Counted from the stretch's first letter, positions 28,400 through 37,654 are shown. The stretch is 64,000 nucleotides of DNA from Granulicella sp. WH15 (GCF_009914315.1 NZ_CP042596.1:62001-126000); one strand, 5' to 3'. Numbers and translations: made by a program. The notes: generated by a model from the sequence alone, not told the origin.

Positions 28400-29674
28400 A
28401 TGGCAAAGACGAACGAACTTCGGCCGCTCCGGGTTGGAACGGCACACACGCAAGGCCCGGCGGCGGTCATTACCAGACGCGCGGCAGACAGGCTCCGCGC
28501 AGGGCATCTCTGGGTCTACCGGACCGACGTGGAGCAGCTCCTCCCCGCGCTCGGCGCGACGGCAATCGAGCCGGGAGCCGTCGTCACGGTTCTGGACGGA
28601 CGCGGCATCCCGCTAGGCTCGGCGCTCTTCAGCGCGGCCTCGCAGATCACGCTGCGGATGGTCTCAAACACACCGGCACTGGACCGCGAGGGCTATCTCG
28701 CCGACGTAGCCGAGCGCGTAAAAGCCGCACTGGCACTGCGCGCAGAGCTATCGCCCGAGACCGCCGAGGACAACGCCTGCCGCCTGATCTTCTCCGAGGC
28801 CGACGGCCTGCCGGGGATCGTGGCCGACCGCTACAACGACCTTGTCGTTCTCCAGTTGCTCACACAGGGAACGGCGCAGACAGACGTTCGCAGCATACTG
28901 GCGCGGGAGCTTGCCCTGCCCGGCGTGGCGACCGTAGTCGAGCGCCCCGACCCACGCGTGCGAGAGCTGGAAGAGCTGGGACCAGCGCCTGCGGAGGCCA
29001 TGTTCGCGGAGAATCCCGAAGCCCCCAAGCTGGCGACGGAGTTTACGATCAACGGGTTGCGGTTCCACTACGACGCCTCCGCAGGCCAGAAGACCGGGGC
29101 CTTTCTGGACCAGCGTCTGAACTACGCGGCGGCGGCCCGGCACGGACGCGGACGGGCGCTGGACGTCTGCACCTATCAAGGCGGATTCGCTCTGCACCTG
29201 GCCCAGACCTGCGAGCAGGTGACGGGCGTGGACGCGAGCCGGTCGGCGCTTGAAGTCGCGGATCGGAACCTCGAACTGAACCCGACCCTGAAGGCCAAGG
29301 TGGACTGGATTGAGGCCGACGCCTTCGACTTGCTGCGAGCGTATGAGGATGGCGGCGAGCGCTATGACACGATCGTGCTGGACCCGCCCGCGTTTGCGAA
29401 GAGCAAGCGGGCGATGGAGGGCGCGCTGCGCGGTTACAAGGAGCTGAACCTGCGGGCGATGAAGATGCTGCGTCCGGGCGGCACGCTGGTGACGTGCTCG
29501 TGCTCGCAGCACGTGTCGCTGGCGGAGTTTACCGAAGTGGTGGCGAGCGCGGCAGCCGATGCCCGCGTGCGAGTGCAGGTGCTGGAGACACGCGGCGCAG
29601 CCCCGGATCATCCGTCGGTGGTGACCCTGCCCGAGACGGCGTACCTGAAGTGCCTCATCTGCCGCGTGGGATAA
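28400..29674 (+). CDS. 23S rRNA cytosine methyltransferase, RlmI-like
   Basis: The 424-residue protein fits class I SAM methyltransferases of the RlmI/RlmK (YccW) group. It has an N-terminal PUA-like part (RAADRLRAGHLWVYRTDV), a Rossmann domain with ALDVCTYQGGFALHLA, and the motif VLDPPAFAKSKRAMEGALRG followed by LRPGGTLVTCSCSQHVSLAEF, containing a Cys pair typical of m5C enzymes. It likely methylates C1962-equivalent of 23S rRNA. A strong terminator follows. Confidence 0.85.
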   Translation: MAKTNELRPLRVGTAHTQGPAAVITRRAADRLRAGHLWVYRTDVEQLLPALGATAIEPGAVVTVLDGRGIPLGSALFSAASQITLRMVSNTPALDREGYLADVAERVKAALALRAELSPETAEDNACRLIFSEADGLPGIVADRYNDLVVLQLLTQGTAQTDVRSILARELALPGVATVVERPDPRVRELEELGPAPAEAMFAENPEAPKLATEFTINGLRFHYDASAGQKTGAFLDQRLNYAAAARHGRGRALDVCTYQGGFALHLAQTCEQVTGVDASRSALEVADRNLELNPTLKAKVDWIEADAFDLLRAYEDGGERYDTIVLDPPAFAKSKRAMEGALRGYKELNLRAMKMLRPGGTLVTCSCSQHVSLAEFTEVVASAAADARVRVQVLETRGAAPDHPSVVTLPETAYLKCLICRVG

Positions 29675-29699
29675 ATCTGCGGCTCGCTACAAAGAAACG

Positions 29700-29735
29700 C
29701 CCCTGTCTCAACTCTGAGACAGGGGTGTTTTATTT
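29700..29735 (+). terminator. Intrinsic terminator after the rRNA methyltransferase
   Basis: Stem CCCCTGTCTCA (29700-29710), loop ACTC, complement TGAGACAGGGG (29715-29725), then TGTTTTATTT. Perfect 11-bp stem with T-run. Confidence 0.9.
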
Positions 29736-29808
29736 GTAACTAAAAATGATCCTTATAAATATTCGAGCGGTTAGGGAGCTGGCGCGTCTGTCCTTGTAGA
29801 AGGGGCCT

Positions 29809-30357
29809 ATGACGTTGACTGAGGAGTCCAGCTTGGCCGTACCGGCAACTGCGAAAGATGAGGTTGACCTGGCTGGGCTGGTCGAGACGTACTCGGGATT
29901 GCTGTTTCGCGTGGCGCACGCAGTGCTGCGGAACCCGAGCGAGGCCGAGGACGTGGTGCAGGACACGTTCGTGCGAGTGTTGCAGCACCGCAGCAAGCTG
30001 GCGAAGGTGCTGGATGTGCGGGTGTGGTTGGTCCGAATCGCGTGGAACCTGGCGCTCGACCGCAGGCGGCGCGTGAGGCCGGACCAGATGGACGAGGCAT
30101 TTGCCGCGGCCCTGGTGGCGCAGAGCCTGTTGCAGGACGAGGTCTTTGCCGAGGCGACGCAGTTGAAGCGAGTGCTGGCCGTGATCGAGGGGCTTCCGGG
30201 CAAAGAGCGCAAGGCCCTGCTGCTCGCGGCGATAGAGGAGCTGGGCACGGCGGAGCTGGCGGCGGTGTTGGGCAAGAGCGAGTCGGCGGTGCGGTCGCTG
30301 CTGTTTCGAGCGAGGGCGCGGCTGAAGGAGCGATTGGCGAAGGGAGGTTTCGCATGA
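29809..30357 (+). CDS. ECF-type sigma-70 factor
   Basis: The 182-residue protein has region 2 (LVETYSGLLFRVAHAVLRNPSEAEDVVQDTFVRVLQ) and region 4 (LKRVLAVIEGLPGKERKALLL...LGTAELAAVLGKSESAVRSLLFRARARLKE), with no region 3. This is the layout of ECF/group 4 factors. AGAAGGGG precedes the ATG. The next gene begins inside its stop codon (ATGA), so it is translated with a membrane protein that probably controls it. Confidence 0.9.
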   Translation: MTLTEESSLAVPATAKDEVDLAGLVETYSGLLFRVAHAVLRNPSEAEDVVQDTFVRVLQHRSKLAKVLDVRVWLVRIAWNLALDRRRRVRPDQMDEAFAAALVAQSLLQDEVFAEATQLKRVLAVIEGLPGKERKALLLAAIEELGTAELAAVLGKSESAVRSLLFRARARLKERLAKGGFA

Positions 30358-30965
30358 ACGATCAAAATGAGGAGCAAGTAGAGAGGGTGTTGGCGGCCCT
30401 GGGAGCGGTCGAGCCGCCGCCCGGAATGCAGCGGCGCATCCTCGAGCTTCTGGAAGAAGAGGCGGCGGAGGATGCCACGGAGTGGTGGCGGCTGCGGCCA
30501 AGCGGCGTGCTGGGCGGCATGGCCTTCGCGGCGATGCTTGCCTTCGCGGTGATGGTTCCGACGAGCCATCGGCATCGGAGCAGCCCCGTCGTTATCGAGC
30601 CACCGCAGCCCATTGTGATGGCCGTGCCCGAAGCCTCTGCGAGGCGCGTGCAGATGCCTCCCCTGCGCAGAATCTCGGCGCGGAGAGCCATCGCTGCGCG
30701 TAAGAGCGATGACGATTCCATCGCGATGCAGGAGATGCGCGCGAAGAGCTTTCCCGCGCCGCCGCTGCCTCTGACCAAGGAAGAGCGCCTTCTGCGAAGC
30801 ATCGCGCATAAGGGCGATCCGGCGGAGATGGCGATGCTGGAACCCGAGACTCGCGCAGCGGAGGCAGCCGCGGAGACGGCGGCGTTTCAGCAGTTTTTTG
30901 AACCACCCAAAACGGAAGAACAGCAACCGGAAAAGCTAGAGAAAGAAGAGGGAGAGGGAAGATGA
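30354..30965 (+). CDS. Probable membrane anti-sigma factor
   Basis: 203 residues from ATG 30354, with AGGGAGG upstream. A short cytoplasmic N-terminus (EEQVERVLAALGAVEPPPGMQRRILELLEEE) resembles anti-sigma domains, then one helix (VLGGMAFAAMLAFAVMVP, about 50-67) and a long basic, Ala/Glu-rich, probably periplasmic tail. No zinc HxxxCxxC motif is visible. Anti-sigma role is inferred from layout and coupling to the sigma gene. Confidence 0.65.
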   Translation: MNDQNEEQVERVLAALGAVEPPPGMQRRILELLEEEAAEDATEWWRLRPSGVLGGMAFAAMLAFAVMVPTSHRHRSSPVVIEPPQPIVMAVPEASARRVQMPPLRRISARRAIAARKSDDDSIAMQEMRAKSFPAPPLPLTKEERLLRSIAHKGDPAEMAMLEPETRAAEAAAETAAFQQFFEPPKTEEQQPEKLEKEEGEGR

Positions 30966-31666
30966 AAGTAGTTCGCGGAGTGTTTGTAGCGGCGTTGTTT
31001 CTGGGGCTGATGGCAATGGGCGCACGGGCGCAGGCTCCTGCTTCGGTGCAGACGTTTTACCTGAGCGGCCAGCCTGCCGATCTGGGCGAGGTGCTTGCTG
31101 TATTGCGTAACTCGCTCGATGCGGATGCCAAGGTGAATGCGGTGGGATCGCAGAACGCGATTGTGGTGCGCGGGAGCGCGGAGCAGCTGGCGGCCGCGCA
31201 GAAGCTCATCACCGAGCTGAATCGGCCCAGGAAGAACTTTCGGTTGACCTACACGATTACGGAGGTAGAGGACGGCAAGCGAATCGGCGTGCAGCACTCG
31301 AGCATCATCCTGGTCTCGGGCCAGAAGACCACGTTGAAGAACGGCAGCAAGGTTCCGGTGGAGACGGGGAGCTACAACATGGCGTCCGCGTCGCAGACCC
31401 AGATGACATACCTGGATGTGGGGTTGAATATCGACGCTACGGTGGAGGAGTCACCGGAGGGGGTGCGGCTGCAGACGAAGGTGGAGCGGTCGGGCGTCGC
31501 GGAGGAGAAGTCGATGGTGGGACCGAGGGACCCGGTGATCCGGCAGGCTGTGGTGTGGGGCGCGTCGATGCTGACGCCGGGCAAGCCGCTGATGCTGGGA
31601 TCGTTCGACTTTCCCGGGACGACGCGGCACATGGATGTCGAGGTGATGGCGGAGGCTGTGAAGTAG
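30962..31666 (+). CDS. Secreted protein with secretin-N1-like domain
   Basis: The 234-residue protein has a signal peptide (VFVAALFLGLMAMGARAQA). The N-terminal part (TFYLSGQPADLGEVLAVLRN, then NAIVVRGSAEQLAAAQKLITELNRPR) resembles the N0/N1 ring-building domain of secretins, and a beta-rich C-terminal part (LTYTITEVEDGKRIG) follows. It has no pore-forming secretin core. It overlaps the anti-sigma gene (ATGA), forming a tight three-gene operon. It may be an envelope sensor or an accessory to a secretin. Confidence 0.65.
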   Translation: MKVVRGVFVAALFLGLMAMGARAQAPASVQTFYLSGQPADLGEVLAVLRNSLDADAKVNAVGSQNAIVVRGSAEQLAAAQKLITELNRPRKNFRLTYTITEVEDGKRIGVQHSSIILVSGQKTTLKNGSKVPVETGSYNMASASQTQMTYLDVGLNIDATVEESPEGVRLQTKVERSGVAEEKSMVGPRDPVIRQAVVWGASMLTPGKPLMLGSFDFPGTTRHMDVEVMAEAVK

Positions 31667-31803
31667 GTACTTCGTACGGTTCTCGGGGCAATGTGGAGAG
31701 AAAATTATCGCTGCCGACCAGTGGGAGGCCCTCAGACGCTAATTTCCCATGCCGCCCCGAGAACCGCACGAAGTGCCGCCCGCCCGGCGTGAGGGCGTTT
31801 TTT
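31667..31803. repeat. Intergenic hairpin repeat, copy 6
   Basis: Core variant GTAC-TTC-GTAC, then a degenerate long hairpin, then the core complement CCGCACGAAGTGCC. The core and its complement can pair as an inverted repeat. The short stem has kept pairing while its bases changed. Confidence 0.8.
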
Positions 31804-31843
31804 GATCTTTTGAGAGCGAAACTTAGGCGAATATAATTGTGTT

Positions 31844-33166
31844 GTGAGCGATGCCGCCCAGCCCGATTTCTTCGGCTTCCTGCACGTCGACCTGAACAGC
31901 TTCTTCGCGTCGGTCGAGCAGCAGCTGCACCCCGAGTACCGGGGCAAGCCGCTGGGCGTCGTCGGCACCATGGCCGACACCGGCGCGCTCATCGCCGCCA
32001 GCTACGAGGCCAAGGCCCTCGGCATCCATACCCTCACCAAGGTCGGCGAGGCGAAGAAGATCTGTCCCGAGATCATCCTGGTGGACGGCTCGCACTCCGT
32101 CTACTCGGAGTACTCGCACAAGATTGCGGTGGCGGTGGAGCGTTGCTGTCCCGTCGCGCACACGCCCTCCATCGACGAGATGGCGTGCCAGCTAATAGGC
32201 CGCGAGCGTGTGCCTGCGACGGCGCGAAAGATCGCGCTCGCGATCAAGCAGGCCATCAGAGACGACGTGGGCTCGACGCTACGCTGCTCCATCGGCATGG
32301 CTCCCAACCGCTACCTGGCCAAGATCGCCAGCGATATGCAGAAGCCGGATGGGTTGATCGGCCTGCTGCCCTCGCAGTTGCCGCGGGCGATAGCCCATCT
32401 GGATCTGCGCGACCTGCCCGGCGTGGGCGCGAAGACCGAGGCCCGGCTGAACGCGAAGGGCATCACCACCATGGAGCAGCTTCTGGCGCTCGACCGCAAC
32501 GGGATGCACCGGGTCTGGGACTCGGTGTGGGGCGACCGGCTGTACCACTGGCTGCGCGGCTCGGATACGGGCGACGATGGCGCGCCGGTGCCGAGCGAGG
32601 TGCAGAAGTCGCTGGGCCACAGTCACGTGCTGGGGCCGGAGTTCCGCACCGACGAGGGCGCATGGGCCATCGCGCACAAGCTGCTGCACAAGGCCGCCAT
32701 GCGGCTGCGGATGGAGAAGTTCTACTGCGGCACGCTGGCCGTGACGATCAAGTACGCGCTGACGCGGGAGCAGGCAGCTCGGGCCGAGAAGAGCAAGAAA
32801 CATTCGAGCGGAATCGTGCACCAGGGCTGGGGGATGGAGGCACGGTTTCGCGACTGTCAGGACACGTTGAGCCTGCTCGATGTGCTGCGGAACGTGTGGA
32901 AGCAGAGGCCGCGCGGCGCGGAGTACGAGCGGCCGTTCTTCGTCGGAGTCACGCTGCGCGAGCTGATCCCGGAGTCGGAGCATCAGGCCACGCTCTTCGG
33001 CGATCCCGACAATCGGGCCGAGCTTTCGCGCACCATGGACCGGCTGAACCTGAAGTTCGGCCATACGACGCTGCACTTCGCGGGGATGCTGCCCGCACGG
33101 GAGTCCGCGCCGACGCGGATCGCGTTCACGCAGATTCCCGTGCTGTACGGGGCGGAGTATATGTAA
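31844..33166 (+). CDS. Y-family DNA polymerase (Pol IV-like)
   Basis: The 440-residue protein starts at GTG 31844. Palm residues are present: HVDLNSFFASVEQQ (metal Asp) and the second motif CPVAHTPSIDEMACQ (Asp-Glu). A helix-hairpin-helix is visible at LRDLPGVGAKTEARLNAKG and a little-finger region follows. The motif after SIDE is MACQL instead of the usual YLD, so it is not a standard DinB. It is probably a translesion polymerase. No LexA-like box is visible upstream. Confidence 0.85.
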   Translation: MSDAAQPDFFGFLHVDLNSFFASVEQQLHPEYRGKPLGVVGTMADTGALIAASYEAKALGIHTLTKVGEAKKICPEIILVDGSHSVYSEYSHKIAVAVERCCPVAHTPSIDEMACQLIGRERVPATARKIALAIKQAIRDDVGSTLRCSIGMAPNRYLAKIASDMQKPDGLIGLLPSQLPRAIAHLDLRDLPGVGAKTEARLNAKGITTMEQLLALDRNGMHRVWDSVWGDRLYHWLRGSDTGDDGAPVPSEVQKSLGHSHVLGPEFRTDEGAWAIAHKLLHKAAMRLRMEKFYCGTLAVTIKYALTREQAARAEKSKKHSSGIVHQGWGMEARFRDCQDTLSLLDVLRNVWKQRPRGAEYERPFFVGVTLRELIPESEHQATLFGDPDNRAELSRTMDRLNLKFGHTTLHFAGMLPARESAPTRIAFTQIPVLYGAEYM

Positions 33167-33210
33167 CTATTTTTGTATCTTAATGGCTTAAATGTAACTT
33201 ATTGTGTTTC

Positions 33211-33582
33211 TTATTCTTTTGCAGGCATGTTGGTGGACTGCCAGAGCGCGAAGGCGGCTCCGGCGGGGTCGCCGAGAATGCTGAACCAGCCCATGTCGGG
33301 AACTTCCTGGGGGCCGATGTGCAGGGTTGCGCCGAGCGAGACGGCTTTTTCGGTGGATTGCTTGATATCTTCCACGCCCACGTAGGCGAGCCAGCGAGTC
33401 GGCATGTCGGGTATGGAGAAGATGCCGCCGCCGGGGCCTTCGGCGGGCTTGAATACGGAGTAGACGATGCCGTTACCCATGTCATTGTCGGTGAAGGTCC
33501 AGCCGAAGAGGCCGGAGTAGAACTCCTTGGCTGCGGCGGTGTCGGTGGTGTTGAGCTCGAGGTGAACGAAGGGGTTGCCCAT
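33211..33582 (-). CDS. VOC (glyoxalase-like) family protein
   Basis: 123 residues from ATG 33582 (GAAAGGA upstream). One vicinal-oxygen-chelate domain: FVHLELNTTDTAAAKEFYSGLFGW with a His near residue 6, the paired strand and GWFSILGDPAGAAFALWQ. Convergent with the polymerase gene, 44 bases apart. Role unknown; related proteins occur as small detoxification or antibiotic-binding proteins. Confidence 0.85.
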   Translation of the reverse strand: MGNPFVHLELNTTDTAAAKEFYSGLFGWTFTDNDMGNGIVYSVFKPAEGPGGGIFSIPDMPTRWLAYVGVEDIKQSTEKAVSLGATLHIGPQEVPDMGWFSILGDPAGAAFALWQSTNMPAKE

Positions 33583-33759
33583 GGTGTGTCCTTTCGGAGC
33601 GATTTTAGGGGCCGGTGGAAGGCTCGGAGGCCGGGTGCTGATGATCCTACGCGGGCAGTGGGGCTGGTGGGTGTGAATTTCTCTTTTAGAAGAGAGGCAG
33701 GGACGGATACCTCTTTTGAGATGGGCTGCATCTGAACGTCTCGGGATCAGGAGGGACGT

Positions 33760-34392
33760 ATGAACTCGATACAACGGATTGTGGGAGCGGTTGGGCTTGT
33801 GGGTTTGCTGGCCGGTGCGGGCTGTAAGAAGACGAGCGATAACACGCTGAACTACCGTAGCGCGATCGACACGTACTACTCGTCGCGGCCCTCGTGTCTG
33901 TGGAGCGATGAGGTGAAGTTCCCGGTACAGGCGGATACGTCGGATGTATCGAAGACGACGGGCTACGACGCGCTGGTGGACCAGGGGCTGCTGCAGCGGA
34001 CGACGGCGGAGAAGAAACGGTTCATCCTCGGGTCCAAGCAGGTGACGAACTACGACCTGACCGACAAGGGGCGGAGCGCGTGGACGGCGGATCAGTCGCA
34101 GCCGGGGTTTGGGAACTTCTGCTATGGGACGCGGAAGGTGTCGAGCATCGACAGCGCCACGCCGTCGAACTCGCAGCCGGGCGCGACGACGACGGTGAAC
34201 TATCACTACACGCTGAGCGGGACGCCGGGATGGGCAACTGCGGCCGAGACGCAGACGGCGTTTCCGCAGGTCAAGAACGATGTGACCGGGCCGCTAACGG
34301 CGGTGGCTTCGCTGACCAATACGACGAACGGATGGGCGGTATCGGGCGCTCCGAAGCCAGCGAGCGGAGCAGACGGAACCATCGTCCAGTAG
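33760..34392 (+). CDS. Lipoprotein, unknown
   Basis: The 210-residue protein has a lipobox (LLAGAGC, Cys22). The mature part, with TYYSSRPSCLWSDEV, two more cysteines and LVDQGLLQRTTAEKKR, looks like a wing-like or small alpha/beta domain, then a Ser/Thr-rich beta part. I do not recognise it. AGGAGGGACGT precedes the ATG. It is followed by a repeat copy. Confidence 0.75.
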   Translation: MNSIQRIVGAVGLVGLLAGAGCKKTSDNTLNYRSAIDTYYSSRPSCLWSDEVKFPVQADTSDVSKTTGYDALVDQGLLQRTTAEKKRFILGSKQVTNYDLTDKGRSAWTADQSQPGFGNFCYGTRKVSSIDSATPSNSQPGATTTVNYHYTLSGTPGWATAAETQTAFPQVKNDVTGPLTAVASLTNTTNGWAVSGAPKPASGADGTIVQ

Positions 34393-34521
34393 GGGCACTT
34401 CGTGCGGTTCTTGGGGAGGTATGGGGAAGTGATCTTCTGAGGGCCTCCCGTTGGTCGGCAGCGAGCATTTTTCTTTCCGACCAACGGAAGGGCCACACGA
34501 AGCCGGGAATGGCACGAAGTG
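34393..34521. repeat. Intergenic hairpin repeat, copy 7
   Basis: Core, long hairpin CTCCCGTTGGTCGG / CCGACCAACGGAAG, and core complement. It lies between convergent genes. Confidence 0.8.
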
Positions 34522-35859
34522 CTACGGCAGCTTGAAGCCGGGAGCGACGTACTCGTGGCCCATGCCCATGACGAAGGACGGCTTGGTGGTCAAGGTGATG
34601 TCGTCGATGGGGCTGCCGTTGAAGGCGACGATATCGGCTGATTTACCGGGCTCGAGCGTGCCCACCTTGTCGGAGATGCTGAGCAGGTCGGCGTTGCCGA
34701 GCGTGTCGGCCTTCAGCACGTCGAGCGCAGGGACGCCGCACTTCTGCACCAGTATGACCATCTCGCCGCCCAGCGTGCCGCCGAAGTCGGTGCCGACGGC
34801 CATCTTGACGCCGTACTTCTGCGCCAGCCGCACCTGTCGTCCGAGGACGCCGGGCTTCTCGTCGGGCATCCGCAGGATCTTGTTCTTGGTGTTCTGGCTC
34901 AGCGCGGGCGAGCCTTCGTGCAGCAGGTTGACGACGTCGTCGAGCGCGGTCAGGGTCGCGTCGAGATAGACGCCCTTCTCCTTCATCATCTTCGCGCCCT
35001 CATCGTCGAGGTAGATGCCGTGCTCGATCGAATCCACACCCGCGCGGACCGCGGCCTTGATACCCTCCTGGCCGATGGCGTGGGCCATCACCTTGCGCTT
35101 CATCAGGTGCGCGGTCTCGATGATGACCTTGAGTTCGGCGTCGGAGAACTGCTGCTCGAGCCCGGTATCGGAGTCATCGGCGACGCCGGCGGTGGCCATG
35201 ATCTTGATCTGGTCGGCTCCGAGCTGGATCTGCTCGCGGACCTTCATGCGGCAGTTGTCTTCGCCGTCGCAGATGCCGGTGGAGAAGGCGGGCGGCGCGA
35301 GCGAGGCGAGGAAGTTGCCGTTGCGGAAGTCGCCGTGCCCGCCGGTGGTGCTGATGGGTGCGCCCGAGGCCAGGATGCGCGGGCCGTACGCGAGGCTCTG
35401 GGCGATGGCGTCGCGTAGCGGGAAGATAAGCTCGGGCGTCGAGCCTGCGTCCCGCGCGGTAGTGACGCCGGAGAGGATCTTCTCGCGCGAGATGCGCAGG
35501 GCGCTGACGAGGTTTCCGTTGGCGATGTGGGTGTGGGCGTCGATCAGGCCCGCCATGACGAACTTGTCTTTGAGGTCGATGACCTGAACGATGGCGGGTG
35601 GCGCGACTCCGAGCGATGCGGCGTCGACGTAGCCGGGCTTGATGGAGTCGATCTTGTCGTTCTTGACGATGACCGAGACCTGCTTGGCGACGGGTTTCGA
35701 GGCGTCTGCCATCAGGGTGCCCGCGTGCAGGATGTACCAGCTATCGGGCAGCTTGGCGGCCTTGACGTCGAGGACGGAGGGGGCCGATTGAGCATGGAGC
35801 GCAATGGCAGTGAAAGCGAGGAGGAGAGCAGCGAACAACCGGCTGGAGAGAGTCTTCAT
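34522..35859 (-). CDS. Secreted amidohydrolase, paralogue A
   Basis: About 445 residues from ATG 35859, with a signal peptide (LFAALLLAFTAIALHAQ). Metal-dependent amidohydrolase: HxH motif in GLIDAHTHIANG, later His residues in TAHLMKRKVMAHAIGQ and DSIEHGIYLDD, and Asp in AVGTDFGGT. This is the imidazolonepropionase/prolidase-like group, which in soil bacteria includes Xaa-Pro and cyclic-dipeptide hydrolases. It is highly similar to its neighbour, indicating tandem duplication. Confidence 0.85.
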   Translation of the reverse strand: MKTLSSRLFAALLLAFTAIALHAQSAPSVLDVKAAKLPDSWYILHAGTLMADASKPVAKQVSVIVKNDKIDSIKPGYVDAASLGVAPPAIVQVIDLKDKFVMAGLIDAHTHIANGNLVSALRISREKILSGVTTARDAGSTPELIFPLRDAIAQSLAYGPRILASGAPISTTGGHGDFRNGNFLASLAPPAFSTGICDGEDNCRMKVREQIQLGADQIKIMATAGVADDSDTGLEQQFSDAELKVIIETAHLMKRKVMAHAIGQEGIKAAVRAGVDSIEHGIYLDDEGAKMMKEKGVYLDATLTALDDVVNLLHEGSPALSQNTKNKILRMPDEKPGVLGRQVRLAQKYGVKMAVGTDFGGTLGGEMVILVQKCGVPALDVLKADTLGNADLLSISDKVGTLEPGKSADIVAFNGSPIDDITLTTKPSFVMGMGHEYVAPGFKLP

Positions 35860-35867
35860 GATGGAGC

Positions 35868-36079
35868 CTCGTGCGGTTCTCGGGATATGGAGCAGTGATT
35901 GTGAAAGGCCCTCCCGTTGAAGAATTTTCATTCCGACCAACGGGAGGACCGAGATTGTTGATTCACCAAGACAAGTATGAAAGTCACGAAGTGACCGCCC
36001 TCCGCGTAGGAGGGCCGTCCGGCAGGACAAAAGCAACTACGCCCTCACGCCAGGCGGGCGGCACTTCGTGCGGTTCTCG
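35868..36079. repeat. Intergenic hairpin repeat, copy 8 (between the two paralogues)
   Basis: Core, partial long hairpin, GTCCGGCAGGACA and a second core near 36060. Separates the duplicated amidohydrolases. Confidence 0.8.
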
Positions 36080-37402
36080 TTACGGCAGCTCGAAGCCGGG
36101 TCCCTTGTACTCATGGCCCTGGCTCATCACGAAGGTGACCTTGGTGGCGTTCTCGATATCGTCGATGGGGCTGCCCGTGAAGGCGACGATATCGGCGGAC
36201 TTGCCCGGCTCCAGCGTGCCCACCTTGTCCGAGATGCCGAGCAGATCGGCGTTCGAGATCGTCGCGGCCTTCAGGGCTTCGAGCGGCTTGATGCCGCCGT
36301 CGTGAACCAATAGCACCATCTCGCCCGAGGGCGTGCCGCCGAAGTCGGTGGCCACAGCCAGCTTGACGCCATACTTGGTTGCCAGCCGCACCTGCCGTCC
36401 GATGCCGTTGGGCTGCGCCTCGGGCATCCGCATGATCTTGTTGTAGGTGTTCTTGCTCAGCGGCCGCGCGCCGGGCTCGGGGTGCAGGGCGCGCTTCAGC
36501 ACGTCGGCTGGAGCGGTCAGCGTGGCGGAGAGATAAACGCCCTTGGCCGCCATCATCTTCGCACCCTCGTCGTCCAGGTAGTTGCCGTGCTCGATGGAGT
36601 CGACGCCCGCGATGACGGCGGCCTTGATGCCCTCCTGGCCGATGGCGTGGGCCATTACCTTGCGCTTCATCAGGTGGGCGGACTCCACGATGACCTTCAT
36701 CTCGGGCAGCGAGAACTGCTGTTCGAGGCCCGTGTCGGAGTCGTCGAGCACGCCCGCGGTGGCGATGAGTTTGATCTGGTCGGCTCCAAGCTGGATCTGG
36801 CGGCGGGTGACCTTGCGGCACTCGTCCTCTCCGTCGCAGATGCCGGAGTCGAAGGCGGGCGGTTCCAGCGACTCGAGGAAGTTGCCGTTGCGGTGGTCGC
36901 CATGTCCGCCGGTGGTGCTGATCGGAGAACCGGAAGCCAGGATGCGCGGACCGTACGCGAGTCCCTGATTGATGGAGTCGCGCAGCGGGAAGATCAGCTC
37001 GGGGTTCGATCCGGCGTCGCGAGCGGTGGTGACGCCGCTGATGACCTTCTCGCGTGCGGTGCGCAGGGCCGCGACCCAGTTTTGCCCGGCGATGTGGACG
37101 TGGGCGTCGATCAGCCCGGCCATGACGAACTTGTCTTTCAAGTCCACTACGTGGACAGTCGTGGAATCCACTCCGGGGATCGAATCCACGAAGCCGGGCT
37201 TGATGGAGTCGATCTTATCGTTCTTGACGATGACCGAGACCTTGGTGGCGATGGGCTTGGTGGCGTCGGCCATCAGGGTGCCGGACTGGATGATGAACCA
37301 GCGGTCGGCGGTCTTAGCTGGGGTCTGCGCGTAGGCAAGGGGGCTGGCGAGGGTGAAGGCGACGGCTGCGGTGGCGAGTAGCCGTTGGGCGAGAGGCTTC
37401 AT
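36080..37402 (-). CDS. Secreted amidohydrolase, paralogue B
   Basis: The 440-residue protein has a signal peptide (AVAFTLASPLAYAQ) and the same metal ligands as paralogue A (DAHVHIAG; SAHLMKRKVMAHAIGQ; DSIEHGNYLDD; AVATDFGGTPSGE). Long identical stretches, e.g. KVSVIVKNDKIDSIKPG and DLKDKFVMAGLIDAH, show recent duplication. With the S9 peptidase upstream it suggests a periplasmic dipeptide-degrading set. Confidence 0.87.
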   Translation of the reverse strand: MKPLAQRLLATAAVAFTLASPLAYAQTPAKTADRWFIIQSGTLMADATKPIATKVSVIVKNDKIDSIKPGFVDSIPGVDSTTVHVVDLKDKFVMAGLIDAHVHIAGQNWVAALRTAREKVISGVTTARDAGSNPELIFPLRDSINQGLAYGPRILASGSPISTTGGHGDHRNGNFLESLEPPAFDSGICDGEDECRKVTRRQIQLGADQIKLIATAGVLDDSDTGLEQQFSLPEMKVIVESAHLMKRKVMAHAIGQEGIKAAVIAGVDSIEHGNYLDDEGAKMMAAKGVYLSATLTAPADVLKRALHPEPGARPLSKNTYNKIMRMPEAQPNGIGRQVRLATKYGVKLAVATDFGGTPSGEMVLLVHDGGIKPLEALKAATISNADLLGISDKVGTLEPGKSADIVAFTGSPIDDIENATKVTFVMSQGHEYKGPGFELP

Positions 37403-37654
37403 GGGTTGCTCCTGAATAGCGTGGATGGACGACGCACGGGGCGGCGTCGAGACAGGGATGCCTGGGCGACGGGGAATCCAGTTTTAGTGATGGATACCAA
37501 TATAATCCCGACCAGCGGGAGGACCACGCGAAGCAGAAAAAAGGCGTGCAAACGCCCGCCCCGCGCGCAGCGGGTCCGTCCGGCAGGACATAGAAGCAAA
37601 AGCGCCCTAACGCCGGGCGGGCGGCACTTCGTGCGGTTCTCGACGCTTCGCGTG
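37403..37654. repeat. Intergenic hairpin repeat, copy 9
   Basis: From about 37500: AAAAAA-GGCGT/ACGCC stem (37537-37556), GTCCGGCAGGACA, then the core at 37620. The T-run falls after the stem on the minus strand, which fits termination of the S9 peptidase gene. The first 100 bases are plain leader. Confidence 0.8.

Noticed and set aside
31837..33183. A 448-codon frame overlapping the Y-family polymerase on the same strand
   Set aside because: The polymerase frame holds all catalytic motifs; the other is Arg/Ala-rich with no domain.
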